A DNA stretch of 64,000 nucleotides from Mesotoga infera (GCF_900157305.1 NZ_LS974202.1:868001-932000); one strand, 5' to 3'; shown: positions 18,276 through 25,684, counted from the stretch's first letter. Made by a program: numbers and translations. The notes: a model not told the origin generated them from the letters alone.

Positions 18276-18314
18276 GCTACATAAGTTACATATGTAACTT
18301 ACTTAAGTAACTAT
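18276..18314. promoter_or_regulatory. Clustered GTTAC/GTAAC operator-like repeats upstream of the binding-protein gene
   Basis: A perfect 18-base palindrome AAGTTACATATGTAACTT (18283-18300) is flanked by TAAGCTAC and by ACTTAAGTAAC, giving three or four GTTAC/GTAAC arms in about 38 bases. It lies 25 to 60 bases before the binding-protein start. It is a good candidate operator for the SorC regulator in this operon. AT-rich -10-like TATAGT at 18315-18310 abuts it. Confidence 0.6.
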
Positions 18315-18755
18315 ATTCATTCTATACCCTTTTCTTCTTGACAACAAATCCCGCTGCACCCGCTCTGGACGAATTATCGATAATGACGGTCGAAGAAACG
18401 CAAATAACTGCCCGGTTCTTCATAGATTTATTATTCGTTAGCGAGGATGAATCCTGTTATCTTTCAGAAAAGCCTCTTAGCGTAAGACTTCTTTAGCCGC
18501 GCCGAATGACCAGATTATGCAACGGAAAGAGATAATGTGAATAATTACTTAGTAGGGGCCTCTGTGATAATATTCATTTGTCGGCTTGATTGGCACGACC
18601 GCATCCTCGATCGCCTTTCATAAAACCCGCGGCCTGTTTATCTCCCCGTCGCCATCGAATTAAAAAGTGATTCATTGTGGCCAATACAAGTATCCACGAT
18701 AATTTGTAATTGCAGGACCGCCTTAAAAAAGGCGTCATAAGAGGGGATGATAGTT
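18315..18755. promoter_or_regulatory. Divergent intergenic region with sulfatase promoter and 5' leader hairpin
   Basis: No gene is seen. On the plus strand TTGTGG (18675-18680), a 17-base spacer and GATAAT (18698-18703) form a plausible promoter for the sulfatase. The leader then holds a stem CGCCTT/AAGGCG (18719-18734) just before the ribosome site AAGAGGGG. The region 18360-18660 shows nothing recognisable. Confidence 0.4.
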
Positions 18756-20372
18756 GTGAATCCTGGGAAAACGAAACTACTGAAAAACCTTCTCGTCGGT
18801 GCAACCGGTGGCATCATTACTTTTAGTACAGGTTTGGCAGCAAACTATGAAGACGTTATGACCAAAGAAACGGTTAAACCCGCGCCGAACCTGGAGGAAG
18901 TCATTCCACACCCTGAACAGATGCAGGAAGCCCTCGCCAAACTCGCCGAACTTGAAAGCAGAACGGGAAAAAAGCCTAACATTCTGATCTACCTAATGGA
19001 CGACGTCGGGTGGGGCGATCTGGGGGTTTACGGTGGAGGTGTGATGGTCGGAGCGCCCACGCCTAACATGGATGCCCTTGCCAGAGAAGGTCTTATGCTG
19101 ACTTCGGCCTATTCACAGCCTTCTTCTTCGCCGACCAGAGCCACAATGCTAACCGGACAGCTCCCCGTGAGACATGGAATTCTAAGACCTACTCTGTACA
19201 ACGAACCGGGAGGATTGGGTAATTCAATAACCCTCGCTGAACTTTTGAGCGAAGCCGGATATGTTACACAGGCCGTTGGTAAGTGGCATATGGGAGAAAA
19301 CCCGTCCTCTCAGCCTCAGAATGTCGGTTTCGATCATTTCACAGGTTTCCTGAGCGTTTCGGACATGTACACCGAGTGGCGCGATCCCGATTTCTATCCC
19401 GAAATCGCTTTGAGTGAAGAGCGCACTCAGATGATGCGAGATTTCGCTTTCGAGAAATACTGGGTACAGGCATCGAAGAACGGGGAACTCGAACGAATAG
19501 CCGAGATAGATATAGACGTGCTCACTCACCTGGATCAGAACTGGGCGGATTTCTCCGTCAACTTCATAAAAGAGATGGCAGACAGCGACCAGCCTTTCTT
19601 CCTGTACCACTGTACAAGGGGCGCGCATTTCGACAATTATCCTCCAGAAGAGTTCCTCGGAAAATCGCCGGCCAAACAGCGCTACAAGGATACCATTATG
19701 GAGCTGGACGATATACTCGGTCGTCTAGTCAAGGCTCTAGAAGAAACCGGTCAACTGGAAAACACTTTAATATTCATCGCTTCCGACAACGGACCGGAAA
19801 TGGAAGCCTGGCCAGACAGCGCTTACTCACCCTTCAGAGGTGCCAAGGGAACTACCTGGGAAGGTGGCGTAAGAGTTCCTGGAATACTTTACTGGGAAGG
19901 AATGATAGAGCCAGGACGTGTCTCCGACGGACTGTTCGACCTTGCGGACATATTCAACACCTCCCTGACGCTGGCCGGAGCGCAAGATTTGATGCCCACC
20001 GACAGATACATAGACGGAATCGACCAGACCTCCTTCCTGCTCGCAAATGATGGACTCTCGAACAGAAAGTACATCTACTACTGGCTGATGAACTACTTCT
20101 CAGGTGTGAGGATGGCAGAATACAAATACATGGTACTTGCGGAAGCCGACGATGAACCCGGTTCTGTAAACCCCGGCGGGTTCACCGGTAGTCTTAATAT
20201 ATTCGCCTACTACCATATGTACAATCTCTATCTCGATCCCAAAGAAGAGCATAACATCTCCATAAGAAAGCTAGTGTATAACGATCTCTTCCTGGAAGCG
20301 ATGCAAAAGCACTTCGCCACACTGAAACAGTACCCGCCTGTAGTGGAGGTATTCCCTGGGCTGGTTCACTGA
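18756..20372 (+). CDS. Sulfatase family protein (arylsulfatase type, Ser-type maturation motif)
   Basis: Encodes 538 residues from GTG 18756; the ATG at 18747 touches the ribosome site AAGAGGGG, so the GTG fits better. The N-terminus has a hydrophobic stretch (LLVGATGGIITFSTGLAA) that may be a signal. The alkaline-phosphatase-like fold is clear: NILIYLMDDVGWGDLGVYGG with paired Asp metal ligands, then SSPTR near residue 124, the C/S-x-P-x-R site converted to formylglycine, then ATMLTGQ, VGKWHMGE and FIASDNGPE. It hydrolyses sulfate esters. The motif has Ser, implying an anaerobic radical-SAM maturase elsewhere. It stands alone on the plus strand. Confidence 0.92.
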   Translation: MNPGKTKLLKNLLVGATGGIITFSTGLAANYEDVMTKETVKPAPNLEEVIPHPEQMQEALAKLAELESRTGKKPNILIYLMDDVGWGDLGVYGGGVMVGAPTPNMDALAREGLMLTSAYSQPSSSPTRATMLTGQLPVRHGILRPTLYNEPGGLGNSITLAELLSEAGYVTQAVGKWHMGENPSSQPQNVGFDHFTGFLSVSDMYTEWRDPDFYPEIALSEERTQMMRDFAFEKYWVQASKNGELERIAEIDIDVLTHLDQNWADFSVNFIKEMADSDQPFFLYHCTRGAHFDNYPPEEFLGKSPAKQRYKDTIMELDDILGRLVKALEETGQLENTLIFIASDNGPEMEAWPDSAYSPFRGAKGTTWEGGVRVPGILYWEGMIEPGRVSDGLFDLADIFNTSLTLAGAQDLMPTDRYIDGIDQTSFLLANDGLSNRKYIYYWLMNYFSGVRMAEYKYMVLAEADDEPGSVNPGGFTGSLNIFAYYHMYNLYLDPKEEHNISIRKLVYNDLFLEAMQKHFATLKQYPPVVEVFPGLVH

Positions 20373-20438
20373 AAAACCGGAAAGACATTTAGCAAAGAGC
20401 GGTAATTCACGAAATTCCGATAGTTAGAGTAAAGAATC

Positions 20439-20488
20439 AAAAGGTACACTGCGTGTGGGTTGTAGATTCAGCCTAGGGTGTACCTTTT
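20439..20488. terminator. Bidirectional terminator-like inverted repeat
   Basis: AAAAGGTACAC (20439-20449) and its exact complement (20478-20488) flank a 28-base loop, between the convergent sulfatase gene and the TM1266-like gene. A/T runs on both outer sides let it serve both strands; the long loop makes it less than ideal. Confidence 0.55.
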
Positions 20489-20504
20489 AATTATTCCTCT
20501 CCTC

Positions 20505-20774
20505 TTATTCCTTCAATTCCAGGTTCAAATATTTGGCCTGCACGCCCGGAAGAACGTTGAGCTTGTTCATCAGCTCTTCATGTTTCTCCTTTTCACCAAC
20601 CAGCTCGAGAATGATGAGACCATAATTGGAGCAACTATCGAGAACGCCGTCGTGTATACCAAGGCGCGTCTTGATAAGGCAGCCCCATCCGGTCAGTATT
20701 TTCTGAACCTGCAAAGCCTCTTCTTTCCTGTTGTCAACCATGATTGCCATTATGGTTTTCTCGTTGAATTTCAT
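20505..20774 (-). CDS. TM1266-like small ACT/NikR-fold regulator
   Basis: Encodes 89 residues: TIMAIMVDNRKEEALQVQKI, then LIKTRLGIHDGVLDSCSNYG and LIILELVGEKEKHEELMNKL. This matches the family named for Thermotoga TM1266, a putative regulator linked to iron-only hydrogenase maturation, with a ferredoxin-like fold similar to the NikR C-terminal domain. It has no DNA-binding domain of its own. Here it follows NagA by 12 bases with a GGGGGTG ribosome site, and no hydrogenase gene is in the window. Confidence 0.8.
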   Translation of the reverse strand: MKFNEKTIMAIMVDNRKEEALQVQKILTGWGCLIKTRLGIHDGVLDSCSNYGLIILELVGEKEKHEELMNKLNVLPGVQAKYLNLELKE

Positions 20775-20786
20775 CGCGCACCCCCT

Positions 20787-21890
20787 TCATAATTTATATA
20801 CCGTCTTGCCTGCCAGGATCGTTTCAACTACGTTCAGCTCACTATTCATTACAACGAGATCTGCGATATAACCTTCCTTTATTCTTCCTCTGTTTCTGAT
20901 TCCGAGGTTGGTCAGAGCGTTGTAAGAAGAAACCCTGGCCAATTCAACCAGTGAACACCCGGTCCACTTTCGGAAATTACGCACAGCCTGATCGAAAACG
21001 AGCGTACTGCCCGCTATCGTTCCGTCATCGAGGGTGGCTTTCCCTTCATTCACGGTCACTTTCAGTCCGCCAAGATCGTAGATGCCGTCTTCCAGTCCCG
21101 TCGCGTCTATAGAATCGGTAACGAGGATTATATTGTCGGCCCCCCTGATAACATAGACCAGCTTTACGAACTCCGGCGATGTGTGAAATCCATCGACAAT
21201 CATCTCGAGCTTGAACGGAAGTATTAGGCCGGCGCCGACACAGCCCACCTCCCTGTGGTGGAGTGTGTTCATGCCATTGGGGAAATGCGTCATTCTGTCG
21301 CAGCCGGCTTCGAAAGCTTTATTTACCTGGGCAAAGGTCGCGTCGGTGTGACCTATCGAAACGACTACGTCCTGCATCTTCATCTCCACCAGCGCCTCGA
21401 AGAAACCATCTATCTCCGGAGCCATTGTCACCAGAATCACGTCGTCTGTGAGGACCTCTCTCAGCTCTTTCAGTGTTGCCGGTCTTATAGTTTCAGGATT
21501 CTGAGCGCCCTTCTTCTTGACGTTTATATACGGTCCCTCGTAGTGTACACCCCTGATAGACGTTCTGGCCTTCTCTTCCATATAAGAAGAAACTTGATTA
21601 GCCACTCTCAACATATCTTTCTTTAAAGCCGAAACCGTACTCGGAAGAAGAAACGTGACGCCATGAGGATAGAGAAACTCTTCCCATTTCTCGAGTCCGG
21701 CATGATCCATCTTCATACTATTTACTCCGGCCGCGCCGTGCGAATGGGTATCGACAAACCCCGGCATCATTATCGCCCTGGGATTACCGTGAGCTCTGTC
21801 AACTGACTCTATCTTGGTGCCAGAAATTTTTACATTGGCAGTGTATTCTCCGTCAACCGGATCGACGACAAGAACGCTTTTCAACTCCAT
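20787..21890 (-). CDS. nagA: N-acetylglucosamine-6-phosphate deacetylase
   Basis: Encodes 367 residues of the amidohydrolase superfamily. MPGFVDTHSHGAAG gives the first metal histidines; HYEGPYIN the bridging Glu; VSIGHTDATFAQ and THFPNGMNTLHHRE further ligands; ILVTDSIDATGLEDG the catalytic Asp. It removes acetate from GlcNAc-6-phosphate to give GlcN-6-phosphate. It completes the route started by the NagZ, MurQ and kinase genes at 44-48 kb. TTGAA/ATG context and GGAGGGAATTTCC precede the start. Confidence 0.95.
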   Translation of the reverse strand: MELKSVLVVDPVDGEYTANVKISGTKIESVDRAHGNPRAIMMPGFVDTHSHGAAGVNSMKMDHAGLEKWEEFLYPHGVTFLLPSTVSALKKDMLRVANQVSSYMEEKARTSIRGVHYEGPYINVKKKGAQNPETIRPATLKELREVLTDDVILVTMAPEIDGFFEALVEMKMQDVVVSIGHTDATFAQVNKAFEAGCDRMTHFPNGMNTLHHREVGCVGAGLILPFKLEMIVDGFHTSPEFVKLVYVIRGADNIILVTDSIDATGLEDGIYDLGGLKVTVNEGKATLDDGTIAGSTLVFDQAVRNFRKWTGCSLVELARVSSYNALTNLGIRNRGRIKEGYIADLVVMNSELNVVETILAGKTVYKL

Positions 21891-21930
21891 CTGGAAATTC
21901 CCTCCTTTCCTGTTTAATCAATTATCACAT

Positions 21931-22449
21931 TCAAGCAGGGAATTTAAAACCGCATTTGTCGCAGAATCTGGCCTCAGAATCGTTCTGTTCGCCACAATCG
22001 GGGCATTTCTTGTCTTTTCTCAGAGTTGTGCCGCAGTTTTTGCAGAATCTCGAATCCGAAGCGTTCATAGTCCCGCATTTCTGACACACGACCTTTGCCC
22101 CTTCGGACTCGGAAATCCCTTCCTTTATGGATCTTGCGATAGTCCTTACACTATCCTTCGTTCCTTCGGCCATATAGTTAATGGTGTCTTTAGCTACCGG
22201 CGCAAGTTCGTTGGCCTTGTACCTTGCTACCGCTCCCATGAACCCATAGCTGGTCGCTATAACTCCCAGAAAGATAAAAGGGATCGCCAGGAAGAAAAGA
22301 TAGAACTTATCCGGCTGCCCGAACGAACCGAAAGCGCTGAAGAAATCTACCATGGCAATTATAAGAATGACCACACCTATAAAAATGAAGAGCGGTCCTG
22401 CAATCCTCAAAATACTCCTCATGCTACTGTTTTTTCCGCTAACAGACAT
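21931..22449 (-). CDS. Membrane protein with C-terminal zinc ribbons
   Basis: Encodes 172 residues from ATG 22449, which has AAAGGAG upstream. Two membrane helices lie near residues 20-75 (GPLFIFIGVVILIIAMVDFF and FYLFFLAIPFIFLGVIATSY). The C-terminal third carries four CxxC-type half sites (VCQKCGTMNASDSRFCKNCG and KCPDCGEQNDSEARFCDKCG), two zinc ribbons of the DZANK/zinc-ribbon-15 type. Function unknown; not obviously linked to NagA upstream. Confidence 0.8.
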   Translation of the reverse strand: MSVSGKNSSMRSILRIAGPLFIFIGVVILIIAMVDFFSAFGSFGQPDKFYLFFLAIPFIFLGVIATSYGFMGAVARYKANELAPVAKDTINYMAEGTKDSVRTIARSIKEGISESEGAKVVCQKCGTMNASDSRFCKNCGTTLRKDKKCPDCGEQNDSEARFCDKCGFKFPA

Positions 22450-22550
22450 ATCTCGAACTCCTTTCAAAAAATATCGAAAACGGTACAAAATATCGGCCTC
22501 TAGGGGCCGTTCTCTTCACCAGTATATCCATATCTTTCCACAATGTCTCC

Positions 22551-22593
22551 AAAAAAAGAAGACCCTCTAGAAAGTTATGGAAAAAGGGTCTTC
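22551..22593 (-). terminator. Intrinsic terminator of the five-micro-gene operon
   Basis: GAAGACCCT and its exact complement form a nine-base stem (22558-22566 with 22585-22593). On the minus strand seven T follow at once (22557-22551). This is the best kind of rho-independent terminator and defines the 3' end of the micro-gene transcript. Confidence 0.9.
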
Positions 22594-22636
22594 GTTTATC
22601 TAATAACGCTCCTGTTTGATTTTTTCAATTCACACG

Positions 22637-22666
22637 CCTCGCCTTCTAATCAGCTGTGAGGCGAGG
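22637..22666 (-). other. Hairpin over the stop codon of the last micro-gene
   Basis: CCTCGCCT (22659-22666 read on the minus strand) and its exact complement (22637-22644) form an eight-base stem around a 14-base loop that contains the stop codon of the last micro-gene. No T run follows. It may stabilise the message or influence termination of translation. Confidence 0.55.
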
Positions 22667-22748
22667 ACATGTATCTCTTAATCGCATCGATCTTCACTTT
22701 CTCGATCATCATGTCCACGTCTGCCAAATTTCTTATTCTTCTTATCAT
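22650..22748 (-). CDS. Micro-gene 5: 32-residue basic peptide of a tandem family
   Basis: ATG at 22748 follows GGGAGGTG at eight bases; stop TGA at 22652. The peptide begins MIRRIRNLADVDMMIEKVKI and ends KRYMSSPHS, net charge about +3, no Cys. From its residue 10 it aligns without gaps to micro-gene 4 (DVDMMIEKVK against DIDRMVLKVR; SP shared near the end), nine identities in 23. No signal peptide or known domain. Last coding unit before the terminator; the family is not recognised. Confidence 0.8.
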   Translation of the reverse strand: MIRRIRNLADVDMMIEKVKIDAIKRYMSSPHS

Positions 22749-22773
22749 CGAGTACACCTCCCTTTCAGTAATA

Positions 22774-22866
22774 TCAGAACCTGGGGCTTACCATCAGACT
22801 GCTGTATGCACTTTCTCTTACCTTAAGAACCATTCTGTCGATATCCTTCAAACTTCTCCTTCTCAT
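22774..22866 (-). CDS. Micro-gene 4: 30-residue basic peptide of a tandem family
   Basis: ATG at 22866 follows GAGGAGGAG; stop TGA at 22776. It begins MRRRSLKDIDRMVLKVRES and ends SSLMVSPRF, net charge about +5. It is the closest relative of micro-gene 3: 11 identities in the last 23 residues, including the shared SSLM and PRF, plus conservative I/V, K/R and D/E changes. An amphipathic helix from residue 8 to 26 is likely. It lies 25 bases before micro-gene 5. Confidence 0.82.
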   Translation of the reverse strand: MRRRSLKDIDRMVLKVRESAYSSLMVSPRF

Positions 22867-22907
22867 ATTCTCTCCTCCTCTTTTATTCCCTTATTTGTAC
22901 TCTCTTT

Positions 22908-23009
22908 TCAGAATCTCGGGTTGATCATCAGGCTGCTCAACACGCTGTCTCTTTCACTCTCGATCAACTTGTCAATCGCCCTGAAACTCTTCTTCTCTCT
23001 TTTAGACAT
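22908..23009 (-). CDS. Micro-gene 3: 33-residue basic peptide of a tandem family
   Basis: ATG at 23009 follows AAGGAGGAG; stop TGA at 22910. It begins MSKREKKSFRAIDKLIESE and ends SSLMINPRF, net charge about +3. The N-terminus resembles micro-gene 2 (MNKREKK), the C-terminus micro-gene 4, so it links the family. No transmembrane stretch, leader or Cys. It is 41 bases before micro-gene 4. Confidence 0.82.
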   Translation of the reverse strand: MSKREKKSFRAIDKLIESERDSVLSSLMINPRF

Positions 23010-23037
23010 GATCCTTCTCCTCCTTTTCAGCCCTTTC

Positions 23038-23139
23038 TCATCTGATGTTCATCATTTTTGCCCTTAACGAATCTTCTTTCACGATTTCTACATAACGATC
23101 CATTTCATGGTAGTGCACTTTCTTCTCTCTCTTGTTCAT
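23038..23139 (-). CDS. Micro-gene 2: 33-residue basic peptide of a tandem family
   Basis: ATG at 23139 follows AAAAGGAGGTGA, a near-perfect complement to the 16S rRNA end; stop TGA at 23040. It begins MNKREKKVHYHEMDRYVEI and ends MMNIR, net charge about +3. It shares MxKREKK with micro-gene 3, and the core MDRYVEIVKED matches the IDRMVLKVRES core of micro-gene 4. Three His/Tyr residues near position 10 are peculiar to it. Confidence 0.82.
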   Translation of the reverse strand: MNKREKKVHYHEMDRYVEIVKEDSLRAKMMNIR

Positions 23140-23154
23140 CTTCCTCACCTCCTT

Positions 23155-23247
23155 TTACAGATAATGTGGGAAGGCTTCTTTCTGTACTTTGATCTTGAAC
23201 TTCTGGATCTCTCTCTCGATCGACGCTGGATCTTTAATTTTTCTCAT
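23155..23247 (-). CDS. Micro-gene 1: 30-residue basic peptide of a tandem family
   Basis: ATG at 23247 follows GGGGGTGAGG; stop TAA at 23157, 15 bases before micro-gene 2. It begins MRKIKDPASIEREIQKFKI and ends AFPHYL, net charge about +4. It is the most divergent member: SIEREIQKFK lines up with the DIDRMVLKVR core but the tail differs. First gene after the promoter at 23317. Confidence 0.75.
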   Translation of the reverse strand: MRKIKDPASIEREIQKFKIKVQKEAFPHYL

Positions 23248-23287
23248 TTCCTCACCCCCTTTTTGTTATTTTTCCTTCGACATTCAT

Positions 23288-23317
23288 AATATATCACAAA
23301 GAATAATCAAATGTCAA
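23288..23317 (-). promoter_or_regulatory. Sigma-70 promoter of the micro-gene operon
   Basis: On the minus strand a perfect -35 TTGACA (23317-23312), an 18-base spacer and -10 TATATT (23293-23288) lie about 40 bases before micro-gene 1, in an AT-rich setting. An overlapping TATTAT (23291-23286) is an alternative -10. It is one of the best promoters in the window. Confidence 0.85.
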
Positions 23318-23873
23318 GTGTAAAAATCAAAAATTCCAAACTTTTTTTCAATTATTATTGGAAATACTCATCTTTTTATCCACATCAGTTGGTAAAGGTT
23401 TTCTTTTTTTGCATATATTAGGCTCAGATAGGCGATAAGCACAAGTAATTTCTATATTCGCTGGGATTTATATCATAATTTTTTATATTTTTCGAACCAA
23501 AATTGCATAAAAATCAATAGAAGAATATATGTATGGAGGGCGAATCATTTACATATACCATATATAGGGGCCCGTCCCGTGCGGTATTGACTAGCGGGAG
23601 AGTTCTCATAAAATTGCTTGAAAAGCGCATATTACTGACGGTAAAGAAAAAGTCTCGGTCACCTTTGCATCTTCCAGAATCCGAGAGGGATGTTTGTACA
23701 CGATAAAAAGAAATTATTCTGTTGCCTTGAGCATTTTAAGGGTCGATATATCGACTTTTTTCCCGATTATCTTCTCGGGTTCCCTTCGAATCTTCATAGA
23801 GGAATTTTACAGTGATCATATAGTCAGATTCAGGGCTTGTTTGAAACCTGCTTCCAATAGGCTCTGTGCTTTT
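23318..23873. other. AT-rich non-coding region with a candidate plus-strand small RNA
   Basis: No convincing gene is seen in 556 bases. On the plus strand TTGACT (23587-23592), a 16-base spacer and TAAAAT (23609-23614) could start a transcript near 23620. It would contain a TCTCGG/CCGAGA stem (23653-23686) and end at the palindrome GTCGATATATCGAC (23742-23755) followed by six T (to 23761). That gives a possible RNA of about 140 bases. Confidence 0.4.
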
Positions 23874-24752
23874 CTAGCTTTTTTTCTCTTCAATGATTTC
23901 AAGTTTGGTTATATCGACTTCTCTTGTGTAATCTCTGTGGTACCACTTTTTGTGCTCTGCGCTATAGAAGATCCACCAGTTATTGTCGCGGCTAGTACCG
24001 CCGTCCGTATAGGTTACTCTGAAGTCATAGCCAGTTGCAGGAGTGACTATAATGATATTATCAGTCGAGCTGTTGGAGAAGACTCTGGGGCTGTAATTAA
24101 TCTTGTTTACCGGAAGGGACCATTCATCGGGGTTTAGACCTAGGTCCGTGTATCTTGTATCTTTCCATGTGCTCAGCACTCTTCCAGTAAGTTGAAAAGT
24201 ATCTATCAAATCTATCATTTTCGGGATTATCTCCTGGAAAGTGGAGCCAAGGGAAGTAAGCTTACCAGATTCGACCGCTCCTGAAGACCCAAGCGAAAAA
24301 GGATAGTAAACGGTAAGTTCATCAGAATCGGAAGGAAGCCCACCCGAAAGATATTCTAGATTGGCCAGATCGGGAAAAGGCGAAGATGTGGCCGAAGTTA
24401 TAATCGCCCTCAAAGATTGAACATCGACCTTGGCATTCGAAAAGATAACATACTCTCTCTCTTCGCCAGCAGTCCAGGCTATACCATACTTAGGATTTTT
24501 CGATACATTTCTCCCGAGCTCATTTATCGTCTGGGGCAGTTCTCCGTCAAGGTAGATTTTACCCGCAAAGGCCTTAGAGAGTGTCATGAGGTCTTTTGCG
24601 ACGGAAACGGCTTGGGATTTTCGCATAGCGTTTATTCCAATAGGAGTCACAACGGCTATAAGGGCAGCGATGACGGCAAGGACTATAAGTAATTCTACAA
24701 GAGAAAATCCATTTCTTCTATCGATTCCGAATATCTCTCTTCTCATATCCAT
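23874..24752 (-). CDS. Type IV pilin-like (pseudopilin) protein
   Basis: Encodes 292 residues from ATG 24752 (GGGAGG upstream). The class III signal is clear: positively charged MDMRREIFGIDRRNG, cleavage after Gly, then FSLVELLIVLAVIAALIAVV with Glu at +5. The rest is a soluble domain of unknown fold. Prepilin peptidase would process it; it joins a type IV pilus or secretion pseudopilus. It is the last gene of a four-gene minus-strand pseudopilin cluster; the core assembly machinery is not in the window. Confidence 0.88.
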   Translation of the reverse strand: MDMRREIFGIDRRNGFSLVELLIVLAVIAALIAVVTPIGINAMRKSQAVSVAKDLMTLSKAFAGKIYLDGELPQTINELGRNVSKNPKYGIAWTAGEEREYVIFSNAKVDVQSLRAIITSATSSPFPDLANLEYLSGGLPSDSDELTVYYPFSLGSSGAVESGKLTSLGSTFQEIIPKMIDLIDTFQLTGRVLSTWKDTRYTDLGLNPDEWSLPVNKINYSPRVFSNSSTDNIIIVTPATGYDFRVTYTDGGTSRDNNWWIFYSAEHKKWYHRDYTREVDITKLEIIEEKKS

Positions 24753-24824
24753 CCATTCCTCCCAGTCTGTTCTGCAAATTTGCTGCAACCTCATGCCAAA
24801 GCGCGACCGGAGTCTTGAATTGGA

Positions 24825-25337
24825 TTATCTCTTATAGCTAACCGATGAGCCTGAACCCGAACGGTCCCTGAGATTGTAAACGGCGACAGATGTACTTACG
24901 CTCTCGCTTATACTACCGTTGTTAGCACTGGAAGCTGTAATGGAAACATCCATCATTACCCTCATGTCCTGCACCGTTCTCAGTGCGAACGTCAGGCTCG
25001 AGACGCTTACCTGTGAAGGATCGTTCATGTTCTGTTCGTTTGTTCTGCTTGAAGCAGTCCCCTGAAATCTCTTTATAGTATTGTTTTCAAGCAAGATCAC
25101 TATCCAGTCCGACCCCTGCGGGGAGCTGGTAAACTCCAGCTCCGTTGCCCATCTGAATTCCTCGGAGATCCTTTCCACAAGCGACCTGAGATTTCTGCTG
25201 AGCAATGCCGTCTCCTGAGACGTCTTGAATATTCTCCAACCAGCGGCAAAGACAGAAAAGGCTATCGCGACGATAATAGACGACACGAGAAGAACGATCG
25301 TTATTTCCGCAAGAGTCAATCCGGTCTTTCTCTTCAT
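24825..25337 (-). CDS. Pseudopilin (PilW/GspJ-like)
   Basis: Encodes 170 residues. MKRKTG precedes the processing site, then LTLAEITIVLLVSSIIVAIA with Glu at +5. Length and the alternation of short polar strands after residue 40 suggest a minor pseudopilin. It starts seven bases after the preceding pseudopilin gene ends. Confidence 0.85.
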   Translation of the reverse strand: MKRKTGLTLAEITIVLLVSSIIVAIAFSVFAAGWRIFKTSQETALLSRNLRSLVERISEEFRWATELEFTSSPQGSDWIVILLENNTIKRFQGTASSRTNEQNMNDPSQVSVSSLTFALRTVQDMRVMMDVSITASSANNGSISESVSTSVAVYNLRDRSGSGSSVSYKR

Positions 25338-25344
25338 ACAATTC

Positions 25345-25674
25345 TCACCGGCTTCTCAAGAAGATTCCGATCTGCTTTCCCTCTGCGAAATTCTTTGTGA
25401 CCAGCTCGCCGGATACGGTTACGTTACTGCCGTCTATATCTACATTCACGCTGTACGACTGACCTCTTGTTGAAACGAAGATCTCCTCCTCGAGATCGTT
25501 CTGGACAACTGCCAGTTCGGCAGTGACAAACCTGTTCTTATGGGCCTGCCTCATACTGTTTGCCAGTAACGGCAGTATTGTTGCGACAATGACCACTATT
25601 ATCAGAAGGCTCATGAGAACCTCTACAAGAGAGAAGCCGGAAACTCTACTCTTCAAACGCCTAGATTCTTCCAT
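25345..25674 (-). CDS. Pseudopilin (PilV/GspI-like)
   Basis: Encodes 109 residues from ATG 25674, preceded by GAGGTGG. The leader EESRRLKSRVSG is followed by FSLVEVLMSLLIIVVIVATI, a standard prepilin signature. Its short length fits a GspI/PilV minor pilin. It lies ten bases after the large PilX-like gene. Confidence 0.85.
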   Translation of the reverse strand: MEESRRLKSRVSGFSLVEVLMSLLIIVVIVATILPLLANSMRQAHKNRFVTAELAVVQNDLEEEIFVSTRGQSYSVNVDIDGSNVTVSGELVTKNFAEGKQIGIFLRSR

Positions 25675-25684
25675 TCTTACCACC

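Noticed and set aside
22669-23067. Plus-strand frame of 132 codons over the micro-gene operon
   Set aside because: It is the antisense of four micro-genes. It has no ribosome site, and the minus strand has five good ones plus promoter and terminator.
22650-23247. Leaderless multi-peptide bacteriocin (aureocin A70-like) as the identity of the micro-genes
   Set aside because: Size, net charge and tandem layout fit, but the peptides are strongly charged with few aromatic residues, and no immunity or export gene is adjacent. Kept only as one possible idea, not a call.
23694-24137. Plus-strand frame of 147 codons starting near a GAGGG
   Set aside because: Most of it is antisense to the pseudopilin gene, and a terminator-like palindrome lies within its first 25 codons.
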